A stretch of 64,000 bases of DNA, taken from assembly GCA_001899305.1 (NCBI GenBank), contig MKWL01000018.1:124001-188000 (forward strand). Direction: 5' to 3'. Under the pieces are notes generated by a model. The model had not been told where the DNA came from, searched no databases, and was given only the letters and a program-made list of their open reading frames with translations. Made by a program: the position numbers and the translations under genes. Positions 16,175-25,236 of the stretch are shown in pieces (the first letter of the stretch is position 1; every line of letters begins with the position of its first letter). This stretch comes from Thiobacillus sp. 0-1251 (GTDB taxonomy: Bacteria; Pseudomonadota; Gammaproteobacteria; Burkholderiales; Thiobacillaceae).

Positions 16175-16534
16175 AAAATCTGGCGCTGCATCGTGACCAC
16201 CAAGGCCACACTCCATGATCGATGGAATTCATCTTTGCGGTGCATCAACTGACGAGACATCATCTCGTGTAAAGCGGTTGCGCCGTCTCTAGTCGGTCAT
16301 CGCCGTCACTGGCTGAGTGGGGGGGAATGCGTTACTCGGCGGTCGGTGTAGGACAGTAAGTACCAGACGTTAAATCGGAGCGCACTTTCTATGATCGGCC
16401 ATAACGGCCGGTCGTAGTCTGTCAGTATTCTGATTAAACTCAGCATCTACGTTCGAACTCCGGTGACCGTCCATCGAGACAGGCCGGCCAGGAACAGTCA
16501 TCAATAAAAACATAGAATTCTGGACATCTCCCGC
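16175..16534. other. Intergenic region without recognised genes
   Basis: No open frame with family resemblance or SD was found. A short GGCCG-type imperfect dyad occurs near 16404-16420. The region separates ICE core genes from the large cargo gene and may hold its promoter. Confidence 0.4.
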
Positions 16535-18793
16535 ATGAATCGGTCCTTAGAAGAACCTACACAGCTAAACCTTTATGACAGGCTGTATGAGGGCTTAATC
16601 GAATCTGCTGAGTCAGCGAAAGCCGCCGTGGAGGTCGTTGTCGAGGCATATCTCGATGGAAAACCGAGCAACCGCGGTAAAAAGAAAATCACGCAGGCCG
16701 AGCGTGATGCAGCTTTCTGGTCGAGTGGGTTTGTGAACGCCGTGCCTGCGGAATCATGGCGGTCGGATATCCAGACACTTGCTCTGACGCGTTACCTGCG
16801 CCAAGTGCGAGTGGCGAATATGGAGTTGTTGGGGCGCATCTCATTGTTGGCCCCTGACGCGGTGTCGCGCGCGGTCCGCCATTCCGGCCTTGTCCTCTTT
16901 CCACATTCTCCTCGACGCGCCGAGCTTGATCAGATAGCTGGATCGACGCCTGAGATCGCTGAATTGTGTCGGGTACTGGATATTTTCGACCAAGCGCACA
17001 AAGAGCGAATAGCGACTGTGGACAAGTGGAAGGCTGCGCTGACAGAGCTTGCACCATTCGATCTACTGATCTACACCAGCCTGTATGCCTTCGAGCACCT
17101 CGTTCCTCGTCGGTTCGATATGCCAACCATGGCTGAAGGTGCGGATTCCTGGATGCAGGAGGCGTGGGATGCGATCAATGATCTGCTCATATGGAAGCTC
17201 AAGACATCCGATGCATCCGTCAACCTGAAGGAAGCTGATATTGGTCCGTCGCTCGCGAAGCATCTGTCACCGTTTTTGTTTCCATCGCCATCAGGACAGG
17301 TCCCCAGGCACGACCTGCTAGCAGCGTTCGGGACACTCATTGGTGCTCAGATCGAGTTGAATAGCTTTATCTCTCAATCGGCCGATGCATTCAGCTACGA
17401 CGATGGAATCCAGTTCGTTCGATGCGAAGAACGTCTGGAAATCGAAGAGGTTGACCCCGCTGCCCGTGCAGCCTGGCGGCGCAATGGCCGTAAGCTTGCG
17501 CGCCTTCACGGCTATTGGTTCTACCGTGCGTTGGACGAGTTCGTTAGCTCCGCCATGGCAACGCAGCTGATTGGGCGCCCGGAGAACCACGAAGCCAATC
17601 GTTTGGCCTACATCCAAGCAATGCGCACGCAGCTTCGGTTGACGGAGGTGTACGGGGTGGATGAGATGGTGATCACGGACTCTGGGGCACGAGTCAACCT
17701 GTTTCAGGCGTTACTGTCGCTGGAGTTGATGTCGGCGTTTTTTCAGCGTGACTTTCTGCAAACCTTTGCCCAGAATCTGAAGGAGTCGGGCCATTGGGTG
17801 GCGGCACTTGGCCGTCTGGCTTTGGACGGCCTGGTGAACGGCAACCAAAATCGCTTTCCCCTGACCTGGTCGGATCGTGAGGCCAAGATCGCCAATATCG
17901 TTGGCTGGACCGTCAACGCGAATTCCCCACAGGGCAATCCCCTCATCGCGGCTGCCATTCTTGATTTCTGGACAAGCGATTGGGTGGCGCTATCCGAGCG
18001 GTTGAGCAAGGGGGAATCTGGATTGCACCCGGAATTGATCGAGCGCCCAATCTTGAAACTTGGGCAACTACTCGTTCAGCTACCTTGGCTTGTTGGCTTG
18101 CAGAACAACAGCACGGCAGCGATTAACAATCTCCGGCGCCTGGGTGCGCGGCGCGGCGAGGCCGGTGGCGAGACGAGACGAATCGAGGAGCGTCTTGGTA
18201 GGCTCTTCGAGGTACGCGGCTTTAAGGTCGTATTAAACTGGCACCCGCCAATGGAAAACCACCCCAAAGCCGGTGAGGTCGATCTGATCTGCGCCCGTGA
18301 CGGCATCGTCCTCGTTATAGAGGTCAAATCAACGTTCCTCAGGCGTTCGCAACGCGATGCGTGGCTTCACGCGACAACAACACTTAGGAAGGCGGGGCAG
18401 CAGGTAAGCAGAAAGGTTTCCGCCGTGCGGCGGGCATTGTCTGAAGAAGTGGGACTTGCTTCGTCGCTTGGCATAGATAACTTAGCCGCCCCACTGACTA
18501 TGCATGGCTGGATCGTCGATACGTCGATCGAGCACGACCACCAACGATTCAGTGGCTTTCTCAAGGTTTCGCTGGAAGAAGTGTTGATCGCACTTCGTGA
18601 CGATCGACATCTGCTGAACGATCCAGATGGGATTATTTCCGGACGACACCCAGATATCGAGTCAGAGAAAGTGAATGATGCGCGACAACAATTGACGCTC
18701 TATCCAGAAGGCTTTTCAGCAGTTAGGTTCATCGAGGTAATCGAGAATGAATCGGTCTGGGATGAAAAAGTCATCACGCAGGCGGTGGACTGA
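16535..18793 (+). CDS. Large protein with C-terminal PD-(D/E)XK nuclease-like domain (putative defence)
   Basis: A 752-residue protein transcribed alone. The first ~540 residues are mostly helical and unrecognised. From about residue 548 a restriction-fold motif appears: RRIEERLGRLFEVRGFKVVL, then GEVDLICARDGIVLVIEVKS, matching D...E-x-K of PD-(D/E)XK/NERD-type nucleases, with a complete catalytic set. A short helical tail follows. ATG 16535 has no obvious SD. The solo architecture and placement in ICE cargo suggest an antiviral or DNA-processing role. The nuclease domain is fairly clear; everything else is inference. Confidence 0.55.
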   Translation: MNRSLEEPTQLNLYDRLYEGLIESAESAKAAVEVVVEAYLDGKPSNRGKKKITQAERDAAFWSSGFVNAVPAESWRSDIQTLALTRYLRQVRVANMELLGRISLLAPDAVSRAVRHSGLVLFPHSPRRAELDQIAGSTPEIAELCRVLDIFDQAHKERIATVDKWKAALTELAPFDLLIYTSLYAFEHLVPRRFDMPTMAEGADSWMQEAWDAINDLLIWKLKTSDASVNLKEADIGPSLAKHLSPFLFPSPSGQVPRHDLLAAFGTLIGAQIELNSFISQSADAFSYDDGIQFVRCEERLEIEEVDPAARAAWRRNGRKLARLHGYWFYRALDEFVSSAMATQLIGRPENHEANRLAYIQAMRTQLRLTEVYGVDEMVITDSGARVNLFQALLSLELMSAFFQRDFLQTFAQNLKESGHWVAALGRLALDGLVNGNQNRFPLTWSDREAKIANIVGWTVNANSPQGNPLIAAAILDFWTSDWVALSERLSKGESGLHPELIERPILKLGQLLVQLPWLVGLQNNSTAAINNLRRLGARRGEAGGETRRIEERLGRLFEVRGFKVVLNWHPPMENHPKAGEVDLICARDGIVLVIEVKSTFLRRSQRDAWLHATTTLRKAGQQVSRKVSAVRRALSEEVGLASSLGIDNLAAPLTMHGWIVDTSIEHDHQRFSGFLKVSLEEVLIALRDDRHLLNDPDGIISGRHPDIESEKVNDARQQLTLYPEGFSAVRFIEVIENESVWDEKVITQAVD

Positions 18794-19051
18794 TTTCAAG
18801 CACTGAAAGGCTGACTGAAATGTCCGCTACGGGGAATATTGGCTGACCGCTCTGGCCAATGAGCTGCCTGCCATGGCTTGGTTGACGACCGTCGCGTCCT
18901 CGGCCAAAGGCGACAATGGCCTTTTGATTGACCGCGTCCGCTGTACTCGCAAGACCGGTCGTTGGCTCGCCTCTCGCTCCTGAACGATCGCTTACCTCAG
19001 TTCGGACGGCAGAACACGACTAAGCAGACAGCTATGCTAACGATGTTAGTT

Positions 19052-19318
19052 TTAACTAGCCAAAAAAAACACCACCGTGCCAGCCACGACTACGAGAACG
19101 GAAATGGTAATAATGCGGTACTTTTTCCGGGCCTTTCTGGCCTCATGGACATTCAGGAATGAGAGCAACATTTCGTTCTGCGCCCTAAACTCAGAACCCA
19201 AAAAATTCTCCACCGCCTTATCGTCGTTAGGATCTACGCCTTGTGATTCAATGTATAGCTTATCCATCTTTCGGCGTATTTGAGCCATATCGAGGTCTTC
19301 TTCCATCTCGCGCTCCAT
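19052..19318 (-). CDS. Small protein with C-terminal membrane anchor
   Basis: An 88-residue protein. The N-terminal ~65 residues are charged and helical (MEREMEEDLDMAQIRRKMDK, then NEMLLSFLNVHEARKARKKY), and the C-terminus is one transmembrane helix (IITISVLVVVAGTVVFFL). Tail-anchored topology is likely. It is the last gene of a more AT-rich minus-strand cluster running down from about 21.6 kb. No family recognised. Confidence 0.5.
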   Translation of the reverse strand: MEREMEEDLDMAQIRRKMDKLYIESQGVDPNDDKAVENFLGSEFRAQNEMLLSFLNVHEARKARKKYRIITISVLVVVAGTVVFFLAS

Positions 19319-19386
19319 CGTTGTGAATCACCATCAGTGTACTGGGTGTGAGGTAACAGGAAGTCGCCTGCCTTTAGCTAGAGAAC

Positions 19387-19878
19387 TCACTTACCACGAC
19401 CTCGGTTTCTCATGTCACCCCACAACTTCCCCCTCATTTTCTTGTGTGCATCCCTGGTTCCCGCAAGTCCTTCGTTAATCCTGGGGCGAGTATCATGATG
19501 CATCTCAAAGTCATTTTGACACTTGATACAGCGCGTGATGTCCGGCACTGCATTAATGCGCTCTGGTGGAATGGAAATTCCACAATCAGAGCAAAGCCTT
19601 AATGATAAGGGCGTCGTCAACGCAGGCTCCGTGTGTCGACTGTGATCTGGCGAGCTAGATGCACCCTGTGAATTTGCCGTGTCGCTAAACGATCTCTTTA
19701 TCATATGTGCCCCAAATTGGGCACTTCGCCAAATCTCGTTCCACTCCTCCTCTTTTTCTGTGCATGGTCTTGCCTCCCCGCGCATCACACGCATGAAATG
19801 TTGCTCCATGCCCGTTTCTGGGGAGCGAGTTCCTGATATCAAAGACTGAAGCCGCTTAATTTCATCACTTGAAAGCAT
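19387..19878 (-). CDS. TraR/DksA-type zinc-finger protein
   Basis: A 163-residue protein. Near its C-terminus is a DksA/TraR-like C4 finger, CSDCGISIPPERINAVPD followed by CIKCQNDFE, a C-X2-C-X17-C-X2-C arrangement. DksA-family proteins enter the RNA polymerase secondary channel. The N-terminal region is longer than in TraR and lacks a clear coiled coil, so it may be a stand-alone finger fused to an unknown domain. It is 17 bp from its upstream neighbour on the same strand. Confidence 0.6.
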   Translation of the reverse strand: MLSSDEIKRLQSLISGTRSPETGMEQHFMRVMRGEARPCTEKEEEWNEIWRSAQFGAHMIKRSFSDTANSQGASSSPDHSRHTEPALTTPLSLRLCSDCGISIPPERINAVPDITRCIKCQNDFEMHHDTRPRINEGLAGTRDAHKKMRGKLWGDMRNRGRGK

Positions 19879-19895
19879 GGCGTGAATTTCAAATG

Positions 19896-20333
19896 TTAGG
19901 CATTTGAATTAGCCGGCGTTTCATGCCCGCAACCACATGCAGCGCATGAATTGCAAACAATCCAACCACATATAGCACATTCAAAATCCACCTTATTATC
20001 GACAGGCTCACCACATTGGTAACAGACCGAATCTCGATGTGGTCTGCGAATGGACGGTGGTTGACGACCTTCGTCTGGTTTGCCTAACTTGGCAAGATAT
20101 TCTCTGTGACGCTCAGGGAGGGTACGTCGTAACTCAGTCGTTCTAGGTTCAAGTTCAATATCTATTAGCCTGCAGAGTTTGTCGACAACGTCATCAAGAC
20201 TTACTCCCTCGCTAGATTGATTATTTAGGCCGGGTTCTTTTGCCCATGCTTTACCTTTGTGTGCTCCCTTGTCGCGTCTAGAAACAATCTCGTAGCCCCT
20301 ATATATAACCTTGCGCAGTTCTGAATTCATCAT
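19896..20333 (-). CDS. Cysteine-rich zinc-ribbon hypothetical protein
   Basis: A 145-residue protein. The N-terminal half (KVIYRGYEIVSRRDKGAHKG) looks like a small beta domain. The C-terminus is dense in metal-binding pairs: CYQCGEPVD, CAICGW, CNSCAACGCGH, enough for two zinc sites. Two adjacent ATGs (20333, 20330) are possible starts. It lies between the TraR/DksA-like gene and the tandem paralogues and was not recognised further. Confidence 0.5.
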   Translation of the reverse strand: MMNSELRKVIYRGYEIVSRRDKGAHKGKAWAKEPGLNNQSSEGVSLDDVVDKLCRLIDIELEPRTTELRRTLPERHREYLAKLGKPDEGRQPPSIRRPHRDSVCYQCGEPVDNKVDFECAICGWIVCNSCAACGCGHETPANSNA

Positions 20334-20431
20334 TCCTCCCTATGCTGTCCAAATTTGCGTAACAGTTTCTTTTCATCGAACTGCGCCATCATTTGCATGC
20401 TTGGGAATACACGCTTCCGCTGCCCCTCCGT

Positions 20432-20992
20432 CTAATCTTTCCGCGAAGCTTCCCACGCAGCTTCCCACTCCCGATATTCTGCAGTGTCTTCGTGTTTGAC
20501 ACCCGTAAACAGGCCTAATTTGGAATAACCCGTTGGGTGAAAATCAGGCAATTTGGACGAGAGGAAATCGATACCACCTAATCTCATTGCCTCGAGGAAC
20601 TGAGGATTTTTTTGCAACCCGCCAATTGTGGTTCCCCCGAATTCAATACCTATGCGATTAAGCTCTATGAATGCTTCGCTGCCGGGTATCCAATCTAGTT
20701 TAGCCACAATGGTTTTATGAAATGCAATTTCTGTAGCTGTCCAGTTGTCAGTGCTTCTATTTCCCAATAGGTTATCTGCAGCATCGATCACGCCTGCTAT
20801 ATATCCCAAATAATCCAGAAGGAACTGATTGGATAGACTCCACGATGATATTCTCTGTTGGAGTATAAATTTCTGAAGTCCTCCTGCATTTAAATAATTC
20901 AGGTATGGATTGATTAAAGATAAGATTCTCTCTGCATCAGCTTGATGCTTCACAAGCTCACGTTTCTTTAAGAATCGCTTGATGATATTCAT
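20432..20992 (-). CDS. Paralogue 1 of a tandem pair, unknown function
   Basis: A 186-residue protein. ATG 20992 is preferred over 21016 because the product then starts MNIIKRFLKKRELVK, aligning with MNVIKRFLKRREFAK of the neighbour. Shared blocks include ISSWSLSNQFLLDYLGYIAG, LDWIPGSEAFIELNR and LQKNPQFLEAMRLGG. No known family was recognised. The conserved LGYIAGVIDAADN helix and SEAFIELNRIG segment could be interaction surfaces. It has a C-terminal extension absent from the partner. Confidence 0.55.
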   Translation of the reverse strand: MNIIKRFLKKRELVKHQADAERILSLINPYLNYLNAGGLQKFILQQRISSWSLSNQFLLDYLGYIAGVIDAADNLLGNRSTDNWTATEIAFHKTIVAKLDWIPGSEAFIELNRIGIEFGGTTIGGLQKNPQFLEAMRLGGIDFLSSKLPDFHPTGYSKLGLFTGVKHEDTAEYREWEAAWEASRKD

Positions 20993-21100
20993 TTGGTCTT
21001 CCGTCGGCCGATTCACAAACTGAACGAAAAGCCGCCTCCAGTACTTAGATTACGAACTACCGCAGCCTGCCCACCTAATCAGTCTGCGTATTTCCCCAAT

Positions 21101-21613
21101 CTAGGTAATCTCTTCTGTGGGTTTGGCACCTGTAACCAGACCTAATTCGAAAAGCCCCTTTGGGTAAAATCCTGGCGATCCAACTGAGAGAAAGTCGTTG
21201 CCGCCAAGTTTCATTGCTTCGAGGAACTGTGGATTATTTTGCAACCCGGCAATAGAGCTTCCCCCGCATTCAACACCCATGCGATTAAGTTTGATGAAGT
21301 CTTCACTACCAGGTATCCAGTCCAGTTGTCCCACAATTATTTGATGGAATACGATTTCTGACACTGTCCAATCGTCAGCACGTGACTTGGCCAATGAGTA
21401 TTCTGCGGCATCAATCACTCCCGCCACATACCCCAGATAATTGAGCAGGATTTTGTTGGACAGGCTCCACGACGAAACCCCTTGATTGAGTGCGTTCGAT
21501 GAAAGTTCTCCGGTGACATTGATAAACGGGTGGATCACAGATGTGATTTTCGCTGCATCAGATTCTGCCTTTGCAAATTCCCGTCTTTTCAAGAATCGCT
21601 TAATGACATTCAT
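21101..21613 (-). CDS. Paralogue 2 of a tandem pair, unknown function
   Basis: A 170-residue protein clearly homologous to the downstream 186-residue gene over its whole length, for example VSSWSLSNKILLNYLGYVAG, LDWIPGSEDFIKLNRMGVE and LQNNPQFLEAMKLGGNDF. Divergence is large enough that the duplication is not recent. It begins 41 bp after the VIT/VWA gene on the same strand, so it may be co-transcribed with it. Function unknown. Confidence 0.55.
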   Translation of the reverse strand: MNVIKRFLKRREFAKAESDAAKITSVIHPFINVTGELSSNALNQGVSSWSLSNKILLNYLGYVAGVIDAAEYSLAKSRADDWTVSEIVFHQIIVGQLDWIPGSEDFIKLNRMGVECGGSSIAGLQNNPQFLEAMKLGGNDFLSVGSPGFYPKGLFELGLVTGAKPTEEIT

Positions 21614-21654
21614 GTGAAGCCTTTCCGTTTTTCATCGTCCTGCACCATGGAAAT

Positions 21655-23985
21655 TTATAACAGTGCAATGCTATTGAGCTTCATCATCAGTTCCGCAAAA
21701 CGATCAGGTGCAATAGCCCCAGACAGGGAGTGAATAGACCTGGCTGCGTGGCGGGTCAATTGGTATTCTGAACCAGCCTGTTTTGCTGCCCAACTGATTA
21801 ATGCCACCCAAATTTCATCAGTCCGCATTCCCTGGTTTTTAATAGTGTTGATGAAGTCCTGCAACAAAATCAGCTCCGGCACATTATTGAGCTTATTGGC
21901 GAGCGCCGGGAAGTCATCTGGATGCGTCAAGCCGCTGTTCACCAATTCGATCAACTTTTTCAGTAAGTCTTTCAAGTTCAAGTGTTCGTGCTTTGTGGCC
22001 TTTTTGTCACCGGGCTGTTTTTTCAGGAATGCAGGAATATCGGTTCCGCCATCGTCCATTGCTTGTTTCGTTTCTTCACGGCGCGACGTCATCACGCTAG
22101 GAACTTCATCGGTCGGCATCTCATCGTCAAAGAAAAGGGCATCGTCACACCCTACGCGAATTATGGGTTGTTGACAGGGTTGGGGGCGCATCATAGCCGC
22201 ATGTTTCGCACCGAGGCGCGCCATGACAGTACCGCTACCGCCCCAACCAGCTGCCAGCATCTGCTTCACCTGCCTTACGTCGGGCAGGTTTTCTGCTTTT
22301 TCCCCATCGGCCCGTTCGTGCACGATCAGGTAATGAGTGTATGCGGTCGCCAGGTTGTACTGCACTGCCAGTTTTGCAAGTCGCCCTTTTGTCATTCGCA
22401 TGGGGCGATCAGAGCCGGGCTCCCGCCCATACAGGGGGCTGCTCATCTCCTGTATCCGCTTTGCAATTGCGATACGGGCCAGACTCGCCGGTTTTCCTTC
22501 CCAGGGTGAGACATGAGCTACCTCTTGAGCATCGCGCTCCTCATCAAGTGAGTAGGTAAGCTTTATGTCGCCCGCAAGTGGCTGGCTGAACCCCGCATAA
22601 ACATGAAACGTTCCATCATGAAATATTGCCTTGGGTAACTGAGTCGTCCAAAGAGGGGGAACAGGCCATGCCACCTGCGGACGTGTTGCACGAGGCTGTC
22701 GCATGCGGGCGAACTGCCGTAGAACAACAGATTCGATATCCTCGTTGGGGGACACTGCTTCGTACGCGCCCTTGGTTTCTTCAGCCAGCGTGCGTAGGGT
22801 GGCATGGGACGGGCTGCTACCCACTCCTACGATGAAGTATCTGAGATGGCTTTTCTGCGCCATGGCGATCAGTGATCCTATCCGCCAAATTTCGCCGTCC
22901 GTAATCAGGAGGACGTCACCACCACCCCGCTCAGACGGTCGAGTTGTAGTCGCACGCAGCGCGTCCTCCATCTCGGTCCCCCCCATGTCCGCTTCAAGCC
23001 CTATCAGTTCTTGGGTTGCCCGGCCTTTATGGAAGTCGTCGGAGGGCATCATGTGCCCAAAGAGCAAACGATAATTTGATCCAAAAAGGGTGACGTCGAA
23101 TTCGTCATCGGCCTTCAGGGTTTCGATGACCTTGATTGCCGCCTGTCGTGCCTGGGTGATGCTGTCTCCTTCCATTGAACCGGAGCAGTCAATTACCAAA
23201 CGCAGGGACAGTGGGCGATCTGTGTAGACATCTGGAATGGCAGGGCAGAAGGTGGCCATTGCGACCCATTGTTCATCGTCCCGTACACAGGAAATGTTTG
23301 AATAGCCGGCTCCATCCATCATGAGAATGAAGTCCCGATCGAGCCAGCCCTTTTTTAGATTGAGACGGATGCCATGCTCGATGGCTGCCATGGTCAAGTT
23401 ATGGGAAGGTGAAGACATATCGCCCTTCGCCAGTTCGCCCAGCACATCGAGAGCAAGGGTGAATGGATAACTCACGCCAATATCGACCCCTGGAATCTGA
23501 TGGGGCTTCAAGCCAGCAGACTCCGGGTTCCCGTAACGCGGCGCGATGGCAGTTGGGATGACCAGCCTCAGACGTCCCTGCTCACGGACCAGGGGTTCAG
23601 CATAGCGGTATCGAACCACGGCTTCCTCACCGGCCATGAGGTTGCCAAGGTTCACGGTGTATAGGTCCTCACTCGATTTCTCCAGCAGGATTGCAGTGTT
23701 GCCATCCTCGATGGCCTTTTCGTATTCCTGCTCGGCCTCTTTCCTCTCCACTGCGATGCCGGAGAGTTTTTTCCCGCCGAGTTCGAACTCGATATCCAGC
23801 AGAACGGCGCGAGCGGCAAGAGGGAACGTGTAGATCGCTTCGATGTTCTTGTCTTCTTCATTGCGGTAGCGCTGTTCCACTTCCAGCTCAAACAGCTCGC
23901 CTGAAATAACACCCCGGGCCGTCACACCCAACAGGGGCATTTTTTCTCCGGCCAGGGTTTTCATGATCGCGAGTTCATTGCCCAT
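21655..23985 (-). CDS. VIT plus von Willebrand A domain protein
   Basis: A 776-residue protein. An N-terminal VIT (inter-alpha-trypsin inhibitor) domain covers about residues 10-140 (EQRYRNEEDKNIEAIYTFPL, EKAIEDGNTAILLEKSSEDL). The VWA domain follows from about residue 255 with an intact MIDAS start LRLVIDCSGSMEGD, and a later DGEIW. The C-terminal ~250 residues are unrecognised. No signal peptide is visible, so it is likely cytoplasmic and may organise protein complexes through metal-dependent binding. ATG 23985 follows AGAGGAGAA. It overlaps the MerR gene by 11 bp, forming a two-gene operon. Confidence 0.8.
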   Translation of the reverse strand: MGNELAIMKTLAGEKMPLLGVTARGVISGELFELEVEQRYRNEEDKNIEAIYTFPLAARAVLLDIEFELGGKKLSGIAVERKEAEQEYEKAIEDGNTAILLEKSSEDLYTVNLGNLMAGEEAVVRYRYAEPLVREQGRLRLVIPTAIAPRYGNPESAGLKPHQIPGVDIGVSYPFTLALDVLGELAKGDMSSPSHNLTMAAIEHGIRLNLKKGWLDRDFILMMDGAGYSNISCVRDDEQWVAMATFCPAIPDVYTDRPLSLRLVIDCSGSMEGDSITQARQAAIKVIETLKADDEFDVTLFGSNYRLLFGHMMPSDDFHKGRATQELIGLEADMGGTEMEDALRATTTRPSERGGGDVLLITDGEIWRIGSLIAMAQKSHLRYFIVGVGSSPSHATLRTLAEETKGAYEAVSPNEDIESVVLRQFARMRQPRATRPQVAWPVPPLWTTQLPKAIFHDGTFHVYAGFSQPLAGDIKLTYSLDEERDAQEVAHVSPWEGKPASLARIAIAKRIQEMSSPLYGREPGSDRPMRMTKGRLAKLAVQYNLATAYTHYLIVHERADGEKAENLPDVRQVKQMLAAGWGGSGTVMARLGAKHAAMMRPQPCQQPIIRVGCDDALFFDDEMPTDEVPSVMTSRREETKQAMDDGGTDIPAFLKKQPGDKKATKHEHLNLKDLLKKLIELVNSGLTHPDDFPALANKLNNVPELILLQDFINTIKNQGMRTDEIWVALISWAAKQAGSEYQLTRHAARSIHSLSGAIAPDRFAELMMKLNSIALL

Positions 23986-24397
23986 CGTTGTTCTCCTCTT
24001 GTATCACTCGGTATATCTCCCCAACACGGCGCAAGAATTCCCGCAGGGCCTCAGGACTCATGTGTGCCCGTTCGGGGCTGACCACCACCTCAATGCCATC
24101 AGCCACCACGAGGTGGCTTCGAACTTCCACCGTGCCGGGCAGGAGCGGCTTCACGGGCGGCATGTCGCTGTCCTTACCCGCCAGAAGATCGCCGATGGCT
24201 TCCAGACTCAGCCCAGCCCCCGTCCATTTGCGAATCAGCAATAACTGCTCAACGTGATGGGGGGTGTACCAGGCGCCCCGCTTTTCGCCCTCTGGGCGAT
24301 CCAGCAGACCTTTCTGGACGTAGAAGCGCACCGTGCGACGGGTTAATCCCGTGAGCCGGCATAGTTCATCGATGGAATGGCGCACTTCTTCGTTCAT
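23975..24397 (-). CDS. MerR-family transcriptional regulator
   Basis: A 140-residue regulator. The N-terminal winged helix is typical of MerR (SIDELCRLTGLTRRTVRFYV, WYTPHHVEQLLLIRKW). The C-terminal half, about 70 residues, has no cysteine metal-binding loop and may sense or bind another ligand or protein. It is the first gene of the operon with the VIT/VWA protein. A TTGACA-17-TACAGT promoter with the dyad GACAC-n5-GTGTC lies just upstream, so autoregulation is likely. Confidence 0.8.
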   Translation of the reverse strand: MNEEVRHSIDELCRLTGLTRRTVRFYVQKGLLDRPEGEKRGAWYTPHHVEQLLLIRKWTGAGLSLEAIGDLLAGKDSDMPPVKPLLPGTVEVRSHLVVADGIEVVVSPERAHMSPEALREFLRRVGEIYRVIQEENNDGQ

Positions 24398-24432
24398 GGC
24401 AGTCGTGTCAAACAGCGTTTGTGCTTATAACG

Positions 24433-24461
24433 ACTGTAGTTAACGACACAACTGGTGTCAA
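24433..24461 (-). promoter_or_regulatory. MerR-type promoter with dyad operator
   Basis: On the minus strand, TTGACA (24456-24461) and TACAGT (24433-24438) are 17 bp apart. The dyad GACAC-AACTG-GTGTC at 24445-24459 fills the spacer, where MerR regulators bind. It drives the merR-VIT/VWA operon. Confidence 0.55.
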
Positions 24462-24516
24462 TAACTATTTTGCGAATAGGTTGGATTGCCGGATTGCTGT
24501 CGACGTGACTGAACCA

Positions 24517-24529
24517 CTGAAAGCGGCCG
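24517..24529 (+). repeat. Left arm of inverted repeat flanking the solo integrase
   Basis: CTGAAAGCGGCCG here is the exact reverse complement of 25237-25249. The arms enclose one tyrosine recombinase gene and nothing else. Confidence 0.55.
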
Positions 24530-24573
24530 TACGAAGCCCATCAAGGCCTAGCGTGCGGCCGACCTTCCCTGTG

Positions 24574-25188
24574 CTAGATCTCAGTCTGCTCTGAGATTTC
24601 CAGTGCGTCATCCACCTCGATCCCAAGGTATCGAACCGTGCTTTCCAGCTTGGTATGGCCGAGCAAAAGTTGGACGGCCCTTAGGTTCTTGGTTCGCTTG
24701 TAGATCAGTGTCGCCTTGGTCCGTCGCATGGTGTGCGTGCCATAGACCGTCGAATCGAGTCCGATGGCGGCAACCCACTGATGCACGATCCGGGCGTACT
24801 GGCGGGTAGAAACATGGGGCGATTTCGCCAGGCGACTGGGGAACAGATAGTGCTCCGGCTTCAGATTCGCCATCTCGATCCATGCCGAGACGGCAGACCT
24901 GGTCGGCTCAGTCAGTTCGAACTGTACTGGACGTTGGGTCTTTCGCTGTACGACCATCGCTCGGGGCAATATCTGGTTGCCGTGCGTCACGTCCCGAACG
25001 TGCAGATTTACCAGATCGCAGCCACGCAATTTGCTGTCGATCGCCAGGTTGAACATGGCCAGGTCGCGAACCTGGTGCTCGTTTTGGAGGTGGATTCGGA
25101 TGGCCCAAATGTCCTTGGGCTTGAGTGGTGGCTTTTGGCCAACCAACTTGCCTTTGTTCCAGGGTTCCCGAGATTGACTGGCTTCCAT
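24574..25188 (-). CDS. Solo tyrosine recombinase (short integrase)
   Basis: A 204-residue phage-integrase-family protein lacking most of the N-terminal core-binding domain. The catalytic set is visible: Arg in SKLRGCDLVNLHV, His-x-x-Arg in YGTHTMRRTKATL, the GH of LLLGHTKLE, and nucleophile Tyr in STVRYLGIEV. Short versions like this are common as solitary genes in proteobacterial accessory DNA. The gene is enclosed by a 13-bp inverted repeat, and its SD is buried in a hairpin. Whether it moves its own unit is unknown. Confidence 0.85.
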   Translation of the reverse strand: MEASQSREPWNKGKLVGQKPPLKPKDIWAIRIHLQNEHQVRDLAMFNLAIDSKLRGCDLVNLHVRDVTHGNQILPRAMVVQRKTQRPVQFELTEPTRSAVSAWIEMANLKPEHYLFPSRLAKSPHVSTRQYARIVHQWVAAIGLDSTVYGTHTMRRTKATLIYKRTKNLRAVQLLLGHTKLESTVRYLGIEVDDALEISEQTEI

Positions 25189-25189
25189 G

Positions 25190-25220
25190 TCAGACTCCTT
25201 CGTGGTTGATGGGAGTCTGA
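25190..25220 (-). promoter_or_regulatory. SD-sequestering hairpin in the integrase leader
   Basis: In the minus-strand mRNA, UCAGACUCC and GGAGUCUGA form a perfect 9-bp stem. The GGAG of the distal arm is the SD and the stem ends one base before the ATG at 25188, so translation should be repressed unless the stem opens. Confidence 0.6.
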
Positions 25221-25236
25221 TTGTGTTGCCGAAAAG

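Noticed and set aside
18794..19051. Possible transposon remnant with TGAAATGTCCGCT-type sequence
   Set aside because: The resemblance to the integrase-flanking repeat is short and no matching second arm was found, so it is not listed as a feature.
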